Shown here in pieces: positions 17,862 to 26,911 of a stretch of DNA of 64,000 nt; the stretch's first letter is position 1; the number at the start of each line of letters is the position of its first letter. A program made the position numbers and the translations under genes. The DNA comes from Gammaproteobacteria bacterium (GTDB lineage Bacteria; Pseudomonadota; Gammaproteobacteria; DSM-19610). The stretch lies in NCBI GenBank assembly GCA_026197075.1, contig JAPHQV010000028.1, positions 1 through 64,000 on the forward strand, in the 5' to 3' direction. Under the pieces are notes generated by a model. The model was given only the letters and a program-made list of their open reading frames with translations, made no database searches and was not told the origin of the DNA.

Positions 17862-19151
17862 ATGCTGAACGACGACATCGAAACCAAGCTGAGCGCGGCA
17901 CGCACCCGCCTCATCCTGGAACGCCCCTTCCTCGGGGCACTGGTGCTGCGCCTGCCCATGAAGGCGGCCAGGCCGGAACGCTGTAAATCCATCGGCACCG
18001 ATGTGCGCGCCCTCTATTACAACCCCGACTACATCCGCCAGCTCACCCTGGAGCAGACCCAGTTCGTGCTGGCCCACGAGGCACTGCATTGCGCGCTGTC
18101 CCATTTCGCGCGTCGTCAGCACCGCGTCAAGCAACGCTGGGATATCGCCTGCGACCTGGCCATCAACCCCTTGCTCATCAAGGACGGCCTCAAGCCACCG
18201 CCCGGCGTGCTGCTGGAATCGGGCTACGAGGACATGACCGCCGAGGAGATCTATCCCTACATCAAGGATGATCTCCAGCAGGAAACCCACGACGATCATT
18301 TCTACGACCAGGAACAGCAGAACCGCGACCAGCACAAGCCGCCGCCACCGCAACAGCAGCAGGATGCCGGTCGCGGCGAGGAACCGCACGAGTCCGATGA
18401 AGGGCAGGGGGAACGGCCGGAGACCGACGAGAACCAGGCCAGCGGCGCCGGTGCCGCCCCGGAGCTGGACGAGCAGGGCGAGGACGACGAGGATTTTCCG
18501 CCGCCGCCTCTGAGCGAGACGGAGCGGGAACAGCTGGCGGTGCAATGGCGCCAGCGCCTGGCCGGCGCCGCCCAGCAGGCCCAGCAGGCCGGCAAGCTGA
18601 GCAGCACCCTGGCGCGATTGGTGGAACACCTGCTACAGCCACAGTTACCCTGGCGCATGCTGCTGGCGCGCTACATGACCGCCTCGGCGCGGGATGATTA
18701 CAGTTACTTCCGGCCCTCGCGCCGCGAGGGCGAGGCCATCTTTCCCACCCTGCGCAGCAGCCAGGTGGACGTCATGGTGGTTGTGGACACCAGCGGCTCG
18801 GTGCGCGACGAGGAGATCCGCGAGTTCATTACCGAGATCGACGCCATCAAGGGCCAGATGCGCGCGCGCATCACCCTGCATGCCTGCGATGCGGCGCTGT
18901 CGAAGAATGGTCCCTGGATCTATGAACCCTGGGAGGCCTTCACCGTACCGGCGGGCATGCAGGGCAGCGGCGGCACGCGCTTCACCCCGGTGTTCGACTG
19001 GATCCGCGAACAGGGCAACAACCCCGACCTGCTGGTCTACTTCACCGATGCCGACGGCGAGTTCCCGAAGCAGGAGCCCGACTTCCCGGTGTTGTGGCTG
19101 GTGAAGGGACGCGGCAAGGTGCCCTGGGGGCAGCGGATCCAGTTGAACTGA
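17862..19151 (+). CDS. putative metallopeptidase/vWA-like protein (DUF2201 type)
   Basis: 429-residue partner of the preceding ATPase. The N-terminal domain has a zinc-protease-like HEALH at 72-76 followed by SHF. A long acidic, Gln/Pro/Glu-rich low-complexity linker spans about 140-220. The C-terminal domain is vWA-like with a MIDAS DTSGS at 309-313, a downstream GSGGTRFTPVFD and FTDADGEF. In the ATPase-vWA pairs known, the vWA subunit binds the client and the ATPase remodels it. The substrate is not known. No signal peptide; cytoplasmic. The layout matches the DUF2201 family as remembered, not as searched. Confidence 0.82.
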   Translation: MLNDDIETKLSAARTRLILERPFLGALVLRLPMKAARPERCKSIGTDVRALYYNPDYIRQLTLEQTQFVLAHEALHCALSHFARRQHRVKQRWDIACDLAINPLLIKDGLKPPPGVLLESGYEDMTAEEIYPYIKDDLQQETHDDHFYDQEQQNRDQHKPPPPQQQQDAGRGEEPHESDEGQGERPETDENQASGAGAAPELDEQGEDDEDFPPPPLSETEREQLAVQWRQRLAGAAQQAQQAGKLSSTLARLVEHLLQPQLPWRMLLARYMTASARDDYSYFRPSRREGEAIFPTLRSSQVDVMVVVDTSGSVRDEEIREFITEIDAIKGQMRARITLHACDAALSKNGPWIYEPWEAFTVPAGMQGSGGTRFTPVFDWIREQGNNPDLLVYFTDADGEFPKQEPDFPVLWLVKGRGKVPWGQRIQLN

Positions 19152-19214
19152 GCGGAGGCGGGCGCGCAACTGGCGCACGCGGAGCTGGCGGGTATGGACA
19201 CGCTGTTTCGTGGA

Positions 19215-20102
19215 CTATTCCAACCAGCGCCCGAGTTCGTCTGTCGCCACGTCGATGAAGGCCCGCAGCTTGGGCGGGACGAAGCGCTGCCGTGGGTACA
19301 CCAGATGCACCGGGTCGGCCCGCGCGAGCCATTGCGGCAGCACGCGCACCAGGGCGCCGGATTCGATTTCCTCATGGCACATATAGGTGGGCAGCAGGCC
19401 GATCCCATCCCCGGCCAGGGTCATGGCCCGTACCACCCCGAAGTCATTGACCATTACGTGTCCCGGCATCGGGATGCTGATGCTGCCCTTGTCATTAGAT
19501 AGCGCCCATGTCTCCTTGCCAAGCTGGGTGAATTGCAGGCAGCGGTGCCTGGCCAGGTCCTGCGGCTTGTCCAGCCGCGGGGCATCGCGAAGATAGTCCG
19601 GGCTGGCGAAGGGCGCCCAGCAGGCAACCCCCACCCGCTTGGCGACGAGGCTGGAATCCTCAAGCTCGCCGGCGCGGATGGCGACATCGACCCCTTCCGC
19701 CACCAGGTCGACGAAGCGGTCGGTCAGCATCAGCTCGATATCGATCCTGGGGTGGAGACGGTGCAGGGCGCACACCAGGCCGGATAACAGGGTGTCGCCG
19801 AAATCGGCCGGAGCGGTTACGCGCAACCGGCCGCGCGCCTCTCCCCTGGCCGTGGTCACGGCGGCTTCCGCGTCGAGCATGTGCTCCAGCCCGGTGGCGG
19901 CATGATCGAAGTAGAGCGCGCCGGCCTCGGTCAGATGCAGGCGCCGCGTGGTGCGCTGCAAGAGGGTGACCCCGAGACGTTGTTCGAGCCGTGACACGCG
20001 GGTGCTGACCGTGGAAGGCGGCAGCCCGAGCAGCCGGGCCGCGGCACTGAAGCTCCCGGTCTGCACCACCTTCACGAAAACCGCTGTCTCGTTGAGATCC
20101 AT
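19215..20102 (-). CDS. LysR-family transcriptional regulator
   Basis: 295-residue LTTR. The N-terminal winged helix-turn-helix (about 1-60: SFSAAARLLGLPPSTVSTRVS) is followed by the effector-binding domain beginning near residue 90 (GRLRVTAPADFGDTLL). The gene is divergent from the pirin gene, with 100 bp between starts that contain a TTATTCA/TGAATAA operator-like palindrome. Regulators of this subgroup often sit divergent from pirin and isochorismatase genes, which they probably control. The inducer is unknown. Confidence 0.93.
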   Translation of the reverse strand: MDLNETAVFVKVVQTGSFSAAARLLGLPPSTVSTRVSRLEQRLGVTLLQRTTRRLHLTEAGALYFDHAATGLEHMLDAEAAVTTARGEARGRLRVTAPADFGDTLLSGLVCALHRLHPRIDIELMLTDRFVDLVAEGVDVAIRAGELEDSSLVAKRVGVACWAPFASPDYLRDAPRLDKPQDLARHRCLQFTQLGKETWALSNDKGSISIPMPGHVMVNDFGVVRAMTLAGDGIGLLPTYMCHEEIESGALVRVLPQWLARADPVHLVYPRQRFVPPKLRAFIDVATDELGRWLE

Positions 20103-20107
20103 GATTA

Positions 20108-20127
20108 TTATTCATTCAGTTGAATAA
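20108..20127. promoter_or_regulatory. probable LysR operator
   Basis: TTATTCA (20108-20114) and TGAATAA (20121-20127) are perfect 7-bp arms separated by 6 bp, starting 6 bp upstream of the LysR start codon. The site fits the T-N11-A form bound by LysR proteins and is set in an AT-rich divergent promoter. A second half-site TTCGAATAA follows at about 20132-20140. Confidence 0.55.
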
Positions 20128-20202
20128 TGTTTTCGAATAATACCATCTAGTACGGGTAATGTCATGGGACTAAAGTGCAGTCATCAACGCACGGAGGTCG
20201 AC

Positions 20203-21072
20203 ATGAAACAGCTCGCATTCGTGAAACGCAGCAACGGCAGCCACTGGGTGGGCGATGGCTTTCCGGTACGCAATATCTTCACCTACCAGGACCTCGGCGA
20301 GGAAATCTCCCCCTTCCTGTTGATGGATTACGCCGGCCCTGCCCATTTCGAACCGAGTACCCGTCGGCGCGGGGTGGGCGCCCATCCGCATCGCGGGTTC
20401 GAAACCGTCACCATCGTCTATGCAGGCGGTGTCGCCCATCGTGATTCGGCCGGCGGCGGGGGCAGTATCGGGCCGGGTGACGTGCAGTGGATGACGGCGG
20501 GTTCCGGTGTCCTGCACGAGGAATTCCATAGTGCCGATTTCGCGCGCACCGGAGGCCAGTTCGAGATGATCCAGCTCTGGGTCAATTTGCCGGCGCGCCA
20601 CAAGATGACGGCGCCAGCCTACCAGGCGATCACGGATGAACAGACACCACGCGTGACCCTGCCCGACGATGCCGGGACGATGCGCCTGATCGCCGGGGAA
20701 TATGCCGGGATTGCAGCGTCCACGCACACCTTCACGCCGATGAACGTATGGGATATGCGCCTGCAGGCGGGCGGGGTCTTGTCGTTCGACTTTCCGGCCG
20801 GGGATACCGTCGCGCTGTTCGTGTTGCGTGGGGCACTGAGTATCTGTTCACACACAGTGCGTGCGGCGGAACTGGCGGTCATGGAGCGCGAGGGCTCGCG
20901 GTTGCAGTTCGAGGTCATCGAAGACGCGGTGGTCTTGCTGTTGAGCGGCCCGCCACTGGGCGAGCCGGTCGTCGGCCACGGCCCCTTCGTGATGAACAGT
21001 CAGCAGGAGGTCGAGCGTGCGATCCGTGATTTCAGTGCTGGCAGGTTCAACACGGCGGTGCTATCCGGGTAG
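20203..21072 (+). CDS. pirin family protein
   Basis: 289-residue bicupin of the pirin family. The metal-binding residues align with human pirin spacing: His61 and His63 in HPHRGFET, His105 and Glu107 in LHEEFH. Family members are iron-containing and some are quercetin 2,3-dioxygenases or redox sensors; activity here is not known. The start at 20203 is supported by ACGGAGG upstream. It is divergent from a LysR gene and followed after 106 bp by an isochorismatase-family gene, a common trio. Confidence 0.93.
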   Translation: MKQLAFVKRSNGSHWVGDGFPVRNIFTYQDLGEEISPFLLMDYAGPAHFEPSTRRRGVGAHPHRGFETVTIVYAGGVAHRDSAGGGGSIGPGDVQWMTAGSGVLHEEFHSADFARTGGQFEMIQLWVNLPARHKMTAPAYQAITDEQTPRVTLPDDAGTMRLIAGEYAGIAASTHTFTPMNVWDMRLQAGGVLSFDFPAGDTVALFVLRGALSICSHTVRAAELAVMEREGSRLQFEVIEDAVVLLLSGPPLGEPVVGHGPFVMNSQQEVERAIRDFSAGRFNTAVLSG

Positions 21073-21178
21073 GCCCTTTATCCCCATTCCCGCGTCGCTC
21101 AATGGCGGGAGCTGTGGTGACTGAAGAGCTCACCAGGCAGTTTTATAAGCGTTTAACCCCCAACCTTGGAGAACTACC

Positions 21179-21805
21179 ATGAACAAATCATATGTCCGTC
21201 TCGACAGGAATGAGGCCGCCGTCCTGATGGTAGACCATCAGGCCGGGTTGATGTCGCTGGTCCGTGATATCGATCCCGATAAATTCCGCAACAACGTGCT
21301 CGCCACGGCCGACCTGGCAAAGTACTTCGATCTGCCGACCATCCTCACCACCAGCTTTGAAACCGGCCCGAATGGTCCATTGATGACCGAGTTGAAGGAC
21401 ACCTTCCCCGAGGCTCCCTACATCGCGCGCCCCGGCCAGATCAATGCCTGGGACAACGAAGACTTCGTGAAGGCGGTGAAGGCTACCGGTAAAAAACAGT
21501 TGATTGTCGCCGGCATCGTCACCGAGGTCTGTGTTGCCTTCCCGACCTTGTCCGCGCTTGCGGAAGGATTCGATGTGTTTGTCGTGACCGATGCCTCGGG
21601 CACCTTCGATCCGATCACACGGGCCGCGGCCTGGGATCGCATGTCTGCCGCCGGCGCACAATTGATGACCTGGTTCGGCATTGCCTGCGAATTGCACCGC
21701 GACTGGCGTAACGATGTCGACGGCCTGGGCAGCTTGTTTGCCAATCACATCCCTGATTACCGCAATCTCATCAACAGCCACACCTTCATGCAAGCCGCCA
21801 ACTAA
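21179..21805 (+). CDS. isochorismatase-family cysteine hydrolase (YcaC-like)
   Basis: 208-residue cysteine hydrolase similar to E. coli YcaC. The nucleophile region GIVTEVCVAFP places the catalytic cysteine at residue 118, and Asp19 in VDHQAG is the likely general base. The family hydrolyses isochorismate-like, nicotinamide-like or unknown amides; YcaC itself has no settled substrate. A good AT-rich leader with GGAGAA precedes the ATG. It is probably cotranscribed with the pirin gene. Confidence 0.92.
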   Translation: MNKSYVRLDRNEAAVLMVDHQAGLMSLVRDIDPDKFRNNVLATADLAKYFDLPTILTTSFETGPNGPLMTELKDTFPEAPYIARPGQINAWDNEDFVKAVKATGKKQLIVAGIVTEVCVAFPTLSALAEGFDVFVVTDASGTFDPITRAAAWDRMSAAGAQLMTWFGIACELHRDWRNDVDGLGSLFANHIPDYRNLINSHTFMQAAN

Positions 21806-21891
21806 GGGGGCAATCGATGGGGGGCACACCCTGGCCTCCGCCCCTGTGCAACGCTTGGCGCATGTCTGCACCACCCCGCTCAATTCCCTTG

Positions 21892-21911
21892 ATCCCGGCA
21901 TATGCCGGGAT
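21892..21911. repeat. REP-like intergenic palindrome
   Basis: A perfect 20-bp palindrome, ATCCCGGCAT followed by its complement ATGCCGGGAT, then GACGG. It lies between the convergent isochorismatase and pentapeptide genes. It shares the CCGGC core and trailing GAC of the repeat at 10897-10917. The remainder of 21806-22036 shows no gene. Confidence 0.55.
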
Positions 21912-22036
21912 GACGGGTATGGGGCATTTATTCTCCATGATGAGAGCGCGGTGCGCTTGCCATTCAAGTGCGTGTATTTTGATAGCCAAGTCTTCTCGGC
22001 GTTCTTTGCGCCTTTGCGGTGGATGCTTTCGAACAG

Positions 22037-22879
22037 CTAACGGCATTCCCCCACTGAACCCGGCCGGCAGCGGCGGCGGTCGGTCCACATGGCGCTGTCC
22101 AGTTTCGCGCCCTCCAGCCTGGCATTGGTAAGATCGGCACCTACCAGGGTGGCGCGGCTGAGATCGGCGTCCTGCAGTGTGGCACCGATGAGCAGGGCGT
22201 CTACGAAGTTGGCCTTGTGCAGGTCCGCGCCGGTGAAATCGGCGCCTTCCATGCTGGTATTCACGAAGCGGCATTCCTGCGCCTTCACCTGCTGCAAGAG
22301 CGCGCTGTCAAGACTGGCGCGCTCGAAACTGGCCTCGGTGAGATCGCTGCCCTGCAGGTCCGCGCCCTCCAGCCGGGCTTCCAGGAACTGGGTCTTCTGC
22401 AGCTGTGCGTTGCCCAGCCGGGCATTGCGCAAATCGGCTCGGCTGAAGCGTGCCCCCGCCAGTTGCGCGCCCTCGAACACGGCCTCGTTCAGCAGCGTGC
22501 GGGTCAGGATGCTGGATTCCATCAATGCCTCGCCGAAGTCGGCGCCACTGGCGTCGGCATAACTCAGGTTGGCACCGCGCAGATTGCTGCGCTGCAGGTT
22601 CGCGCCCTGCAGTTGGGCATTGCGCAGGCTGGCATTGCGCAGGTCCAGGCCGCCAAGATCGCGTTCGCGCAGGTCGCACCCGGTCCAGTTCACCTGGGGG
22701 GCGGGAGGATCGTCGCAGGCAGCCTGTGCCGGTTGGGAGAGGCAACACAGCAACAGGATCCCCCCGGTATACGCCTGGCGTAGGGCCTTGGCCTTGTGTC
22801 CTGCCGGTGTGGAGCACGAACTCCGGTGGTTCTGGTCAGTGCGGCCCGATGCCGGACGACCGGAAGAATATAACCGCAT
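22037..22879 (-). CDS. exported pentapeptide-repeat protein
   Basis: 280 residues. A long N-terminal segment leads to a hydrophobic signal core (GGILLLCCLSQPAQA), after which the mature part begins. From about residue 60 it is almost only pentapeptide repeats of the A(D/N)LXX type (ADLRNARLGNAQL, GADFTGADLHKANF), which fold as a right-handed quadrilateral beta helix. Such proteins include DNA-mimic gyrase protectors, but an exported one is unlikely to act on gyrase. The start at 22879 is chosen for AGGA eleven bases upstream; the extended n-region is unusual, so the exact start is uncertain. The stop is followed by the repeat-bearing spacer. Confidence 0.78.
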   Translation of the reverse strand: MRLYSSGRPASGRTDQNHRSSCSTPAGHKAKALRQAYTGGILLLCCLSQPAQAACDDPPAPQVNWTGCDLRERDLGGLDLRNASLRNAQLQGANLQRSNLRGANLSYADASGADFGEALMESSILTRTLLNEAVFEGAQLAGARFSRADLRNARLGNAQLQKTQFLEARLEGADLQGSDLTEASFERASLDSALLQQVKAQECRFVNTSMEGADFTGADLHKANFVDALLIGATLQDADLSRATLVGADLTNARLEGAKLDSAMWTDRRRCRPGSVGECR

Positions 22880-23512
22880 GCAGCTGATCCTGTTGGTTGG
22901 GCCTGGTGCCCGCAAGGCACACAGGTGGACTATATCAGGGATGCCATCAGGCTGGTTTTGTGGCCCCGATCACGGTCTGGTCGTCAAAAAAGTGGCAGAC
23001 GTGGACTGATTTCCTGCCCGATTTCCCGTGGAAAATTGCAGTGCAGCACCTAGGAAAATACTGACCTTTGTTGTAAGAAAAGTTCTGTTATGGCCACGCA
23101 TGCCACGAAGGATTTAGTCCCTCAACCCGAAAAAAATTTATAACTAAATGTTTTATAGTACAAAATAACCATCTCCTCAAGTCGCTCTCCTGTCCGGATA
23201 CGAGCAGGCGCAATCTGTACGGCCGCAGCAATAAATGTAAAATATGCCGACAAATCGGGCTCTTGCATTGTTCTTTACGGGAAAGCAGGGTAACGTGGGT
23301 CGTGCAGTCGTGGGTGGTTACATCCACCGGTCTCCAGGGATAATAAATACGGAAGATTGGGAAGACCAGACTGTAGCGTCCAAGTGCAGCCGACGGGAAC
23401 GGATTTCCACAGGAGTTCGATGCGTCTGCTGCCCATCATTTGACAAGAACAAGAGCTTTCGGCGGAGAGATTCCGCCGTGCCGAGCGTTTGGACGTGCAG
23501 GAGTCCTGGTAC
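22880..23512. other. long AT-rich intergenic region with leader mini-ORF
   Basis: 633 bp between two divergent genes, much poorer in GC than its surroundings around 23040-23260. No long coding frame with a ribosome site is seen. Features: a GGTGG/CCACC hairpin near 23315-23330, a GATAAT hexamer at 23338-23343, and an eight-codon ORF at 23420-23443 with a strong AGGAG site, in frame with the downstream diguanylate cyclase (see findings). The low GC might mark transferred DNA or simply regulatory sequence. Confidence 0.45.
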
Positions 23513-25111
23513 ATGTTGGGAGGCGAGGTTCCGGTTCGAGGCGATGCCGGCGCAGCCAAGGTGCTGCGCTTGCTGGATGCCTTGCGCGAGTCCGAGGCGG
23601 GACGGCTCATCCATGGGCAGGTCGAACGCATGCTTTCCGAGGTGGTCGACCGGCAGGTCGCCATGGAAGAGGCCTACCTTGCCGTCACCCAGGCCCTGCT
23701 CGATGCCTATGCCCAGCATCTCTCCGACGGGTCCAGTGAAAAGGTACAACTCAAGCTGTTGCAAGCCCGCTTGCAACCACCCCTGACCGAGTCCGAACTG
23801 CGCGCCGTCAGCGCGGCGGTGGTGGAATATGGCGGGCGTATCGAATCCCTTTCCGAAGTCGATACCGGTCTGTTCCGGGATGCGGTGGCCCCCCTCCTGC
23901 GAGCCTTCGGCATCCAGGCACCCACCTCTGCGCCAGTGGTGGAGGAGAAGACCCCGGTGGCCAATGGCGCTGAGCCAGAGTCGATGTCTACCAGCGCCGA
24001 ATCGCGCGGCGAAGTTCCTGCTGCTGCCGTGACCGAAGAAGAAGTTCCTGCCGCGGTACCGCCCGAAGAAACGGAATCACCGCACCTGGAAGCCGGATGG
24101 GAAGAAAACCTGGATGCCGCCCTGTCCAGTGATCCACGTGTGGATCTTTCCGATCCCTTGCAGGGGTCGGTGCCATCCCACCATCAGCCGATGGAACCGG
24201 TCGAACGGCGCGTCGATTCCGTGTACCGCACCCATCTCGATTCCAAGCGTCGCGATATTCAGAAATTGCAGTCTACCCTGGCGCAAAGGGTGTTGGAGAC
24301 CATCACCCAGAATGAGGAGTTCGGCGTGCTGCTGGAGGTGGTGCTTGGCGAGCTGCACCAGGTCAGTGATGCCGAGGAACTGGAAGAACTGCGCTGGACC
24401 CTGATTCGGGAGATCGAAAAACTCAACAGAGGCCACCATGAACTGGCCGACAAGCTCGACAGTACGCATCATTACCTGCAGCTCATCGAATCGGACAGCC
24501 GCCAGCTGAGCGATGAGCTTACCCGGGTACGGCTGTTGAGTCTCACCGATGAGCTGACCGGGCTGCCCAACCGGCGTGCCTTCCTGCGCCGCCTCGAGGA
24601 CGAGGTGGCCCGGGTACAGCGCTATGGCTTCCCCCTGTCGCTGGCGCTCATCGACCTGGATTACTTCAAGCAGATCAATGACCGCTATGGCCATGCGGCG
24701 GGAGACGAAGTACTCAGTCTCTATTCCAAGAACATCCTGTCCATATTCCGCCATCATGACCTGGTGGCGCGCTATGGTGGCGAGGAGTTTGCGGTACTGC
24801 TGCCCAATACCGATGCGGATGGTTCGCGGCGTGCACTGACCAAGGTGAAGAAGCGTGCCGCCGAGACCAGCTGGAGCGTGGATGACAAGGTCATGCCCGT
24901 GCCGACCTTTTCCGCCGGTGTGTCCCTGTACAAGCCGGGCGAGACGGTGGGATCCTTCATCGACCGGGCCGACAAAGCCCTGTATCGCGCCAAGCGATTG
25001 GGTCGCAACCGGGTGGAACTGGATTCCACCTATACAGCCGAAGCCGGCAATCCCGAGGAAAAAAGCGCGGAATCCGGCCCGGAAACCGCACAAGGTGCCG
25101 AGGAATCCTGA
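23513..25111 (+). CDS. diguanylate cyclase (GGDEF)
   Basis: 532-residue protein that makes c-di-GMP from two GTP. The C-terminal GGDEF domain has GGEEF at 422-426 and an upstream RHHD at 413-416, which is the RxxD inhibitory site with correct spacing, so product inhibition is expected. The N-terminal half is helical with an acidic, Pro/Ala-rich linker in its middle and no membrane segment or known sensor domain. The ATG at 23513 has AGGAG nine bases upstream. A TTG at 23489 lacks a close ribosome site. An upstream mini-ORF in the same frame is noted separately. Transcribed alone, then thioredoxin follows after 130 bp. Confidence 0.92.
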   Translation: MLGGEVPVRGDAGAAKVLRLLDALRESEAGRLIHGQVERMLSEVVDRQVAMEEAYLAVTQALLDAYAQHLSDGSSEKVQLKLLQARLQPPLTESELRAVSAAVVEYGGRIESLSEVDTGLFRDAVAPLLRAFGIQAPTSAPVVEEKTPVANGAEPESMSTSAESRGEVPAAAVTEEEVPAAVPPEETESPHLEAGWEENLDAALSSDPRVDLSDPLQGSVPSHHQPMEPVERRVDSVYRTHLDSKRRDIQKLQSTLAQRVLETITQNEEFGVLLEVVLGELHQVSDAEELEELRWTLIREIEKLNRGHHELADKLDSTHHYLQLIESDSRQLSDELTRVRLLSLTDELTGLPNRRAFLRRLEDEVARVQRYGFPLSLALIDLDYFKQINDRYGHAAGDEVLSLYSKNILSIFRHHDLVARYGGEEFAVLLPNTDADGSRRALTKVKKRAAETSWSVDDKVMPVPTFSAGVSLYKPGETVGSFIDRADKALYRAKRLGRNRVELDSTYTAEAGNPEEKSAESGPETAQGAEES

Positions 25112-25241
25112 TTTTCCCCCGTGGTTCCCTTGAAATCCCATCTCTGCGCCCGCATCCTTGCCTTATCGGTTATTCGTACTCTGTGCGGATGAACATCCTT
25201 GAGCGGACCCGGGTCCGCGCGTATTCAACGGGAGATCGCTT

Positions 25242-25616
25242 GTGGCGACAGTAGAGCTTACGAAAGAGAATTTTGAACAGATCATTACCGGGAGCGACAT
25301 GGTGCTCGTGGATTTCTGGGCCCCCTGGTGCGGACCTTGCCGCAGCTTCGCCCCGGTATTCGAACAGGCTGCGGAGAAATACCCTGACGCGGTGTTTGCC
25401 AAGGTCAACACCGAGGAAGAGCAGGAAATCGCCGCTCATTTTCAGATTCGTTCCATCCCCACACTGATGATCTTCCGTGAAAAGATCATCATCTTCTCCC
25501 AGCCGGGCGCATTGCCGGCTTCGGCCCTCGACCAGTTGGTGGAGCAGGCCTCCAAGCTGGACATGGAGCAGGTGCGCCGGGACATCGAGACGCAGGCCTC
25601 CTCGCAGGCCGGCTAG
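25242..25616 (+). CDS. thioredoxin
   Basis: 124-residue cytoplasmic thioredoxin. The active site WCGPC places cysteines 30 and 33, and the cis-proline motif RSIPTLMIF is present. A C-terminal extension of about 15 residues (EQVRRDIETQASSQAG) goes beyond classical TrxA. The start is GTG at 25242 with GGGAGA upstream; no ATG is available. It is convergent with moeA, with only 4 bp between stops. It may be an accessory thioredoxin rather than the principal TrxA. Confidence 0.92.
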   Translation: MATVELTKENFEQIITGSDMVLVDFWAPWCGPCRSFAPVFEQAAEKYPDAVFAKVNTEEEQEIAAHFQIRSIPTLMIFREKIIIFSQPGALPASALDQLVEQASKLDMEQVRRDIETQASSQAG

Positions 25617-25620
25617 CCGT

Positions 25621-26877
25621 TCAGATCAAGCCGGAAAAGGGCTGTACCTCCACCAGTTCCCCGGCCGCCACGCCGGCGCAGTCGGCCGGCAGGATGATGA
25701 AGCAATCGGCCTGGCTCATGGAGGTGAGTACGTGGGAGCCCTGCAGGCCCGTGCTGTTTACCCGTAGCTGACCATCCTCACCCCGCACCAGGCGACCACG
25801 CTGGAAATCGGTGCGCCCCGGCGCCTTTTTCAGCGGAGTTTCCGTGGGCAGTTGCAGGGTCATGGCCGGTGCCTGCACCTGACCCATCATGGCGCGCAGG
25901 GCCGGCTGCACGAACTGGTAGAAGGTGGCCATGACGGATACCGGGTTGCCCGGCAGGCCGAAAAATACCGCTCTTCCAAGCCGGCCGAAGGCCAGCGGCT
26001 TACCCGGTTTCATGGCGATGCGCCAGAAGTCCACCTGGCCCAGCTCGTCCAGGGTTTGTTTTACGAAGTCAGCCTCACCCACGGACACGCCGCCGCTGGT
26101 GATGACCACGTCGGCCATGGCGGAGGCATCACGGAATGCCTGCTGTATGGCCGCGCGATCGTCACGTATGACCCCAAGGTCGAGTAGTTCCACCCCCAGG
26201 CGGGTGAGCATGCCATGCAGCGTATAGCGGTTACTGTCGTAGATCTGGCCCTCCAGCAGGGGCTCTCCGACACTGCGCAGCTCATCACCAGTGGAGAAGA
26301 AGGCCACCCGCAGACGCCGCCGCACCCGTACTTCCCCCAGGCCGAGAGAGGCGAGCACACCCAGGTCGGCAGCCGTGATACGGTGGCCGGGACGCAGGAC
26401 CACTTCGCCACTTGCCATGTCTTCACCGGCACGGCGTACATTGCTGCCAGGCTGGTGGCCGGTGCCGATGCGGATTCGCTCGCCTTCGACGCGGACCTGT
26501 TCCTGCATGATGACCGTATCGGCTCCCTTGGGAATCATGGCACCGGTCATGATACGTACACATTGTCCCGTGGCGACTTCACCCACGAATCCCGTGCCGG
26601 CGAAGGCCTTGCCGATGAGTTGCAGTTCCGCTTCCCCTTGCGCGGGAAGATCCGCGCCGCGCAACGCATACCCATCCATGGCGGAATTGTCATGGGGTGG
26701 TACGTCGATGCCGGAAATCACTTCCTGTGCCAGTACCCGATCAAGGGTGTCGCGGAGAGGCAGTTGTTCCGCGCCCTCGATGACCTGCAGCAGGGCGGCG
26801 ATTTTCTTGCGTGCGTCCTCCACGGACAGCAAAGCGTCTCTGGGTGTGGCACAGGGATCGGGGCGGGTATCGGTCAT
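25621..26877 (-). CDS. moeA: molybdopterin molybdenumtransferase MoeA
   Basis: 418-residue enzyme that inserts molybdate into adenylylated molybdopterin. All MoeA domains are present: an N-terminal part with PPHDNSAMDGYA, domain III with TSGGVSVGEADFV and LPGNPVSVMATF, and a C-terminal beta domain. It is the last gene of a mobA-mobB-moeA cluster on the minus strand, 34 bp after mobB. No molybdenum riboswitch is seen upstream. Confidence 0.96.
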   Translation of the reverse strand: MTDTRPDPCATPRDALLSVEDARKKIAALLQVIEGAEQLPLRDTLDRVLAQEVISGIDVPPHDNSAMDGYALRGADLPAQGEAELQLIGKAFAGTGFVGEVATGQCVRIMTGAMIPKGADTVIMQEQVRVEGERIRIGTGHQPGSNVRRAGEDMASGEVVLRPGHRITAADLGVLASLGLGEVRVRRRLRVAFFSTGDELRSVGEPLLEGQIYDSNRYTLHGMLTRLGVELLDLGVIRDDRAAIQQAFRDASAMADVVITSGGVSVGEADFVKQTLDELGQVDFWRIAMKPGKPLAFGRLGRAVFFGLPGNPVSVMATFYQFVQPALRAMMGQVQAPAMTLQLPTETPLKKAPGRTDFQRGRLVRGEDGQLRVNSTGLQGSHVLTSMSQADCFIILPADCAGVAAGELVEVQPFSGLI

Positions 26878-26911
26878 GAGAGTATGGCCTGTGAATAGTG
26901 GACCAGGGCTT

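Noticed and set aside
23088-23327. 79-residue minus-strand frame
   Set aside because: No ribosome site and no recognisable protein; lies in AT-rich regulatory DNA.
22880-23512. c-di-GMP riboswitch before the diguanylate cyclase
   Set aside because: No match to the GEMM core could be seen in this region, nor upstream of the wsp operon or the MoxR gene.
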